Position numbers and translations under genes: made by a program. Shown piece by piece: positions 60,913-64,000 of a DNA stretch of 64,000 nucleotides (position 1 is the first letter of the stretch; every line of letters begins with the position of its first letter). Under the pieces are notes generated by a model. The model was given only the letters and a program-made list of their open reading frames with translations, was not told where the DNA came from and made no database searches. Origin of the DNA: an uncultured Bacilli bacterium (GTDB lineage Bacteria; Bacillota_I; Bacilli_A; RF39; UBA660); contig CAKOJN010000007.1 in NCBI GenBank assembly GCA_934090685.1, positions 45,182 to 109,181 of the forward strand, written 5' to 3'.

Positions 60913-63840
60913 ATTATCTAATTTTACACTAACTAATTTACTTACACCACTCTCTTGCATAGTAATACCATAAAGTCTATCTAAGAATTCCATTGTTTTC
61001 TTTTTATGAGTTATTACAAGTAGTTGAGTTTTATTTTTATAGTTTGCTAAATATTCACCAAATACAGTAGCATTATTTTCATCAAGTGCAGACTCAACTT
61101 CATCTAATATAACAAATGGTACTTTTTCAAGATTCATAATTGCAAAAAGTAAACTAATCGCAGTCATTGTCCTCTCACCACCAGATAAAAGTGATAATGA
61201 CTTTTTATTCTTACCAGGAGGTACTGCGATAATATCAATACCTGTTTCTAATATATTATCAGGATCTGTTAATTCTAAATGAGCAGTTCCACCTTTAAAT
61301 AGTGTTTTAAATACTTTACCAAACTCTACATTAATATTATTAAATGATGTTATGAATTTATCTTTCATTACACTATCCATATCATCTATAATTGAAAGTA
61401 AATCTTTTTCACTATTTTCTAAATCTTGTTTTTGTTTATTTAAGAAATTAACTCTAGTATATATTCTTTCATATTCTTCAATAGAACCTAAATTTACTTC
61501 TCCTAGTGACTTAATTTTTCTTCTTAATACATTTACTTTTTCACGAGCAACATCTTCATCTATTTCAAGAGTATATTCATTCTTTGCTCTTTCGTATCCT
61601 AAACTATAATCTTCACTAAGTCTCTTTAATAAATTATCAAGATTCATATTTAATTTAGTAATATCTATCTCAAGTGAATTAATCTCATTGATAATAGCAT
61701 TATTCTTATAATTTTGTTTTCTAATAGATAATTCTAAATCATTTAATTCACTATTTTTATTTAATTTCTCATTATTTAGATGTTCTAATTCCTTCTCTAA
61801 TTCTACTTTCTTTTGTTCATGATTATAATATTCATTAATAACAATATTTAATTCATTATCTAATGAAGTTGATGATAAATTATTTATTTCATTTACTATA
61901 CTATCAAGTTCTTTATTAAGATTATCTTTTTCAATATTTTTATTGTTTAATAATTCTTTTGTTTTAATTAAATCTATATTAATATTATATACTTTATCTT
62001 TAATGATATTTAAATCCTTATCATACTCTTCTATTTTAATTTCTAATTCTTTAATGCTGTTATCTAATGGTTCAATAGAAGAAATAAGTCTTTCAAGTTC
62101 GTATTTATCTTTAATAAATGAATTATCATTTTTTATACTACCACCACTCATAACACCACCTACATGAATAAGTTCTCCATCAAGTGATATTACTCTATAA
62201 CGATGATTTATTTTCTTACTTATCGCAATTGCTGTATTTATGTTATTAGCAACTATTATATTTCCAAGTTGATTCATTACTATATTATAGTATTTAGAGT
62301 CATACGTTACAAAGTCACTTAACACACCCATATATCCAATGATACTTTCTATTTCTTTTTTAGTATCAGGATCTATGCTTTTAGGTTTAATAACTGTAAG
62401 TGGAAAGAATGTTGCTCTTCCTTTATTATGATTTTTTAAGTATTCAATTGCTTCCTTAGCACATCCTTCATCATTAACAACTATATTGTTTATAGAACCA
62501 CCAAGAGCTATTTCAACCATTGAGACATGTTCTTCTTTAGCTTCAATTAAACTTCCAAGAATATTATGAATACCTCTTAAAACAGGATTACCTACTATAC
62601 ATCTAACTGAATATGGAACTTTATTCATATTAGCTAAATTAGTCTTTAATATATCTATTTTATTATTAGTTTCAAATAATAACTTTCTCTTAGAATTTAA
62701 ATTAAAATTATCCTTATCTTTATCTCTTCCTATATCGTTATAGTCTTTTGATAATTCACTTATTTTAATATTTAGTGTATTAACAGTTTCATTAAGATTT
62801 TTAATGTCTACTTCTATAGCATTTATACTATTTCTAGTTATACCTTCTCTGTCTTTTAAATGAATCAAATTATTCTTAACTTCATCACTAGACTTATCAT
62901 ATTTATTTCTTTCTGTTAATAGAGTTTTTTTATTGCTTAAATCGAGAAGACTTTCATTAATCTTAAAAATTTCATTACTTGTTTTCTTAATTTTTTCATC
63001 TATATTTAATACTTCTACTTTAAGTTTTTCAACTAATGTATTATCACTTGTTTTACTTGTATTAAGTTTAGATAGTTCATCTTCTAAAGTACTCTTTTTT
63101 TCTGTTTTAATGCTTACTTCACTACTATAAGTTGTTATATCTTTAGCAATAAGAGCAATTTCTACTGATTCAAGTTCATTTAATGCAGTCTTATATTCTT
63201 TTGCCTTTTTAGCAGATGCTTCTAAAGGTCCTATGTTTTCTTCATTTTCGCTTATTATTAAGTTTATTCTATCAATATTATCATGTGTTTTAGAAAGTTT
63301 ATTCAAACACTCTTCTTTTCTCTTTTGATATTTTAATACACCAGCAGCATCTTCAAATATAGTTCTTCTCTCTTCAGGTTTTTCGCTTAATATTTGATCT
63401 ATTTTATTTTGAGGTATTATATTAAATGATTCTTTAGAAGATCTAGAATCTAAAAATAAATTAGTTATATCTTTTAGTCTACATTTTTCATTATTTATAT
63501 AATATTCATTTTCACCAGTTTTATAAACCATTCTTTTAATAGATACTTCATTATAATCAATATTAAGTGTTCTATCACTATTATCAAATATTATACAAAC
63601 AGATGCAAAGTTAGATGGTTGTCTTGATGAAGAACCAGTAAATATAACATCAGTCATATTATTAGAACCTCTTAATGTTTTAACACTTTGCTCTCCAAGT
63701 ACCCATTTAATCGCATCAACTATATTACTTTTACCACTACCATTGGGTCCAACTATACCTGTAAATGTTTTATCAAGTTCTATAGTTGTCTTATCTGCAA
63801 AACTTTTAAATCCACTTAATTTTATTTCTTTAATATACAT
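60910..63840 (-). CDS. smc: Chromosome partition protein SMC
   Basis: The 976-residue ATPase has the N-terminal Walker A GPNGSGKSNIVDAIKWVLGE, the hinge region (IVGNPVLRGIHNILGSLIEA, ALGGSINNIVVND) near residues 420-500, flanking coiled coils, and the C-terminal signature LSGGERTMTAIS with Walker B FVILDEVESALDE. SMC condenses and segregates the chromosome with ScpA and ScpB. It is about 200 residues shorter than a usual SMC, through shorter coiled coils, as in Mollicutes. The start at 63840 (ATG after GGGTAATGTGT) is preferred; the ATG two codons upstream is an alternative. Confidence 0.95.
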   Translation of the reverse strand: MYIKEIKLSGFKSFADKTTIELDKTFTGIVGPNGSGKSNIVDAIKWVLGEQSVKTLRGSNNMTDVIFTGSSSRQPSNFASVCIIFDNSDRTLNIDYNEVSIKRMVYKTGENEYYINNEKCRLKDITNLFLDSRSSKESFNIIPQNKIDQILSEKPEERRTIFEDAAGVLKYQKRKEECLNKLSKTHDNIDRINLIISENEENIGPLEASAKKAKEYKTALNELESVEIALIAKDITTYSSEVSIKTEKKSTLEDELSKLNTSKTSDNTLVEKLKVEVLNIDEKIKKTSNEIFKINESLLDLSNKKTLLTERNKYDKSSDEVKNNLIHLKDREGITRNSINAIEVDIKNLNETVNTLNIKISELSKDYNDIGRDKDKDNFNLNSKRKLLFETNNKIDILKTNLANMNKVPYSVRCIVGNPVLRGIHNILGSLIEAKEEHVSMVEIALGGSINNIVVNDEGCAKEAIEYLKNHNKGRATFFPLTVIKPKSIDPDTKKEIESIIGYMGVLSDFVTYDSKYYNIVMNQLGNIIVANNINTAIAISKKINHRYRVISLDGELIHVGGVMSGGSIKNDNSFIKDKYELERLISSIEPLDNSIKELEIKIEEYDKDLNIIKDKVYNINIDLIKTKELLNNKNIEKDNLNKELDSIVNEINNLSSTSLDNELNIVINEYYNHEQKKVELEKELEHLNNEKLNKNSELNDLELSIRKQNYKNNAIINEINSLEIDITKLNMNLDNLLKRLSEDYSLGYERAKNEYTLEIDEDVAREKVNVLRRKIKSLGEVNLGSIEEYERIYTRVNFLNKQKQDLENSEKDLLSIIDDMDSVMKDKFITSFNNINVEFGKVFKTLFKGGTAHLELTDPDNILETGIDIIAVPPGKNKKSLSLLSGGERTMTAISLLFAIMNLEKVPFVILDEVESALDENNATVFGEYLANYKNKTQLLVITHKKKTMEFLDRLYGITMQESGVSKLVSVKLDN

Positions 63841-63915
63841 ACACATTACCCATTTCTACTTTAATTACTAATTAATTATAACACAAAGATTGCTTTTTTC
63901 AAATAGAATATTGCC

Positions 63916-63944
63916 TTTACAATCAATTATAAATATGTTATTAT
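63916..63944 (+). promoter_or_regulatory. Promoter of the gene beyond the right edge
   Basis: TTTACA (63916-63921), a 17-base spacer and TGT-TATTAT (63939-63944, extended -10) lead into a leader with TCAAGGAAACTTGA and an ATG at 63979. Confidence 0.7.
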
Positions 63945-63950
63945 GAATAC

Positions 63951-64000
63951 ATCAAGGAAACTTGAATAAAATAAAAATGGAACACTTGACTGTAGTATGT
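63951..64000 (+). other. Leader and possible start of an unknown transcript
   Basis: After the promoter, a TCAAG-GAAA-CTTGA hairpin (about 63952-63965) is followed by A-rich bases and an ATG at 63979, opening a frame of seven more codons to the edge (MEHLTVVC). The ribosome site is weak and far. It may be a gene start or a structured RNA; the window ends before either can be told. Confidence 0.35.

Noticed and set aside
1..64000. Mycoplasma-type code with TGA as Trp
   Set aside because: TGA is used as a normal stop (for example at 20388) and Trp is written TGG throughout the conserved proteins.

Overview
The window is a strongly A+T-rich bacterial chromosome segment with the standard genetic code (TGA, TAA and TAG all act as stops). 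Tight gene packing, strong GGAGG or GGTGAT-type ribosome sites, canonical TTGACA/TATAAT promoters, U-tract terminators and an SMC of only about 976 residues (the size seen in Mollicutes) suggest an uncultured, host-associated, wall-bearing member of the Bacilli close to the Mollicutes branch (RF39-like). That placement is inference. murC, NlpC/P60 proteins, a polysaccharide deacetylase and a sortase-type wall protein show that it has peptidoglycan. No rRNA operon, CRISPR array, intact transposase or prophage is visible.

Layout. 0-9 kb: the 3' end of thrS, a tandem pair of unknown paralogues with an HD-domain hydrolase, an S41-like protease, murC, and an AbrB-type regulator with an ABC exporter. 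9-12.3 kb: a membrane-anchored propeller-like protein, then a remnant of mobile DNA beside two tRNA genes. This remnant is a serine-recombinase N-terminus fused to a KilA-N domain, broken by two A-tract deletions and preceded by an attenuator-like leader. 12.4-18.7 kb: tRNA-Leu, tRNA-Ile2 and tRNA-Lys, a deacetylase, a SpoIIM-like protein, mnmA, an HTH regulator and a ZIP transporter. 18.8-22.2 kb: a tiny Asn/Arg/Ser repeat protein and two NlpC/P60 cell-wall hydrolases.

22.3-30 kb is the most coherent accessory system. A SipW-type (Ser/His) signal peptidase with a long membrane extension and a DUF5305 protein sit with four secreted proteins that share TasA/camelysin-like N-termini. Two of the four carry extra DUF6273-like domains. 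It looks like a dedicated surface-fibre export locus. 30-44.5 kb mixes degraded genes (Na+/Ca2+ exchanger joined to a TIM barrel, frameshifted dinD, truncated DUF1016 nuclease) with housekeeping genes (rlmCD-like, deoB, xerD, rarA, tcdA).

44.5-64 kb: metK under an S-box SAM riboswitch, a flippase, tgt-queA, peptide deformylase and smc. Scattered among them are three proteins that join a type IV prepilin N-terminus to DUF285 (BspA-type) repeats. Two of these share a duplicated promoter unit; the third sits at the end of a cvpA-trxA operon. An NPQTG wall-anchored beta-helix protein lies between them. The prepilin-DUF285 family and the SipW/TasA-like locus suggest a large investment in surface structures. 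The pilin assembly machinery is not in this window.
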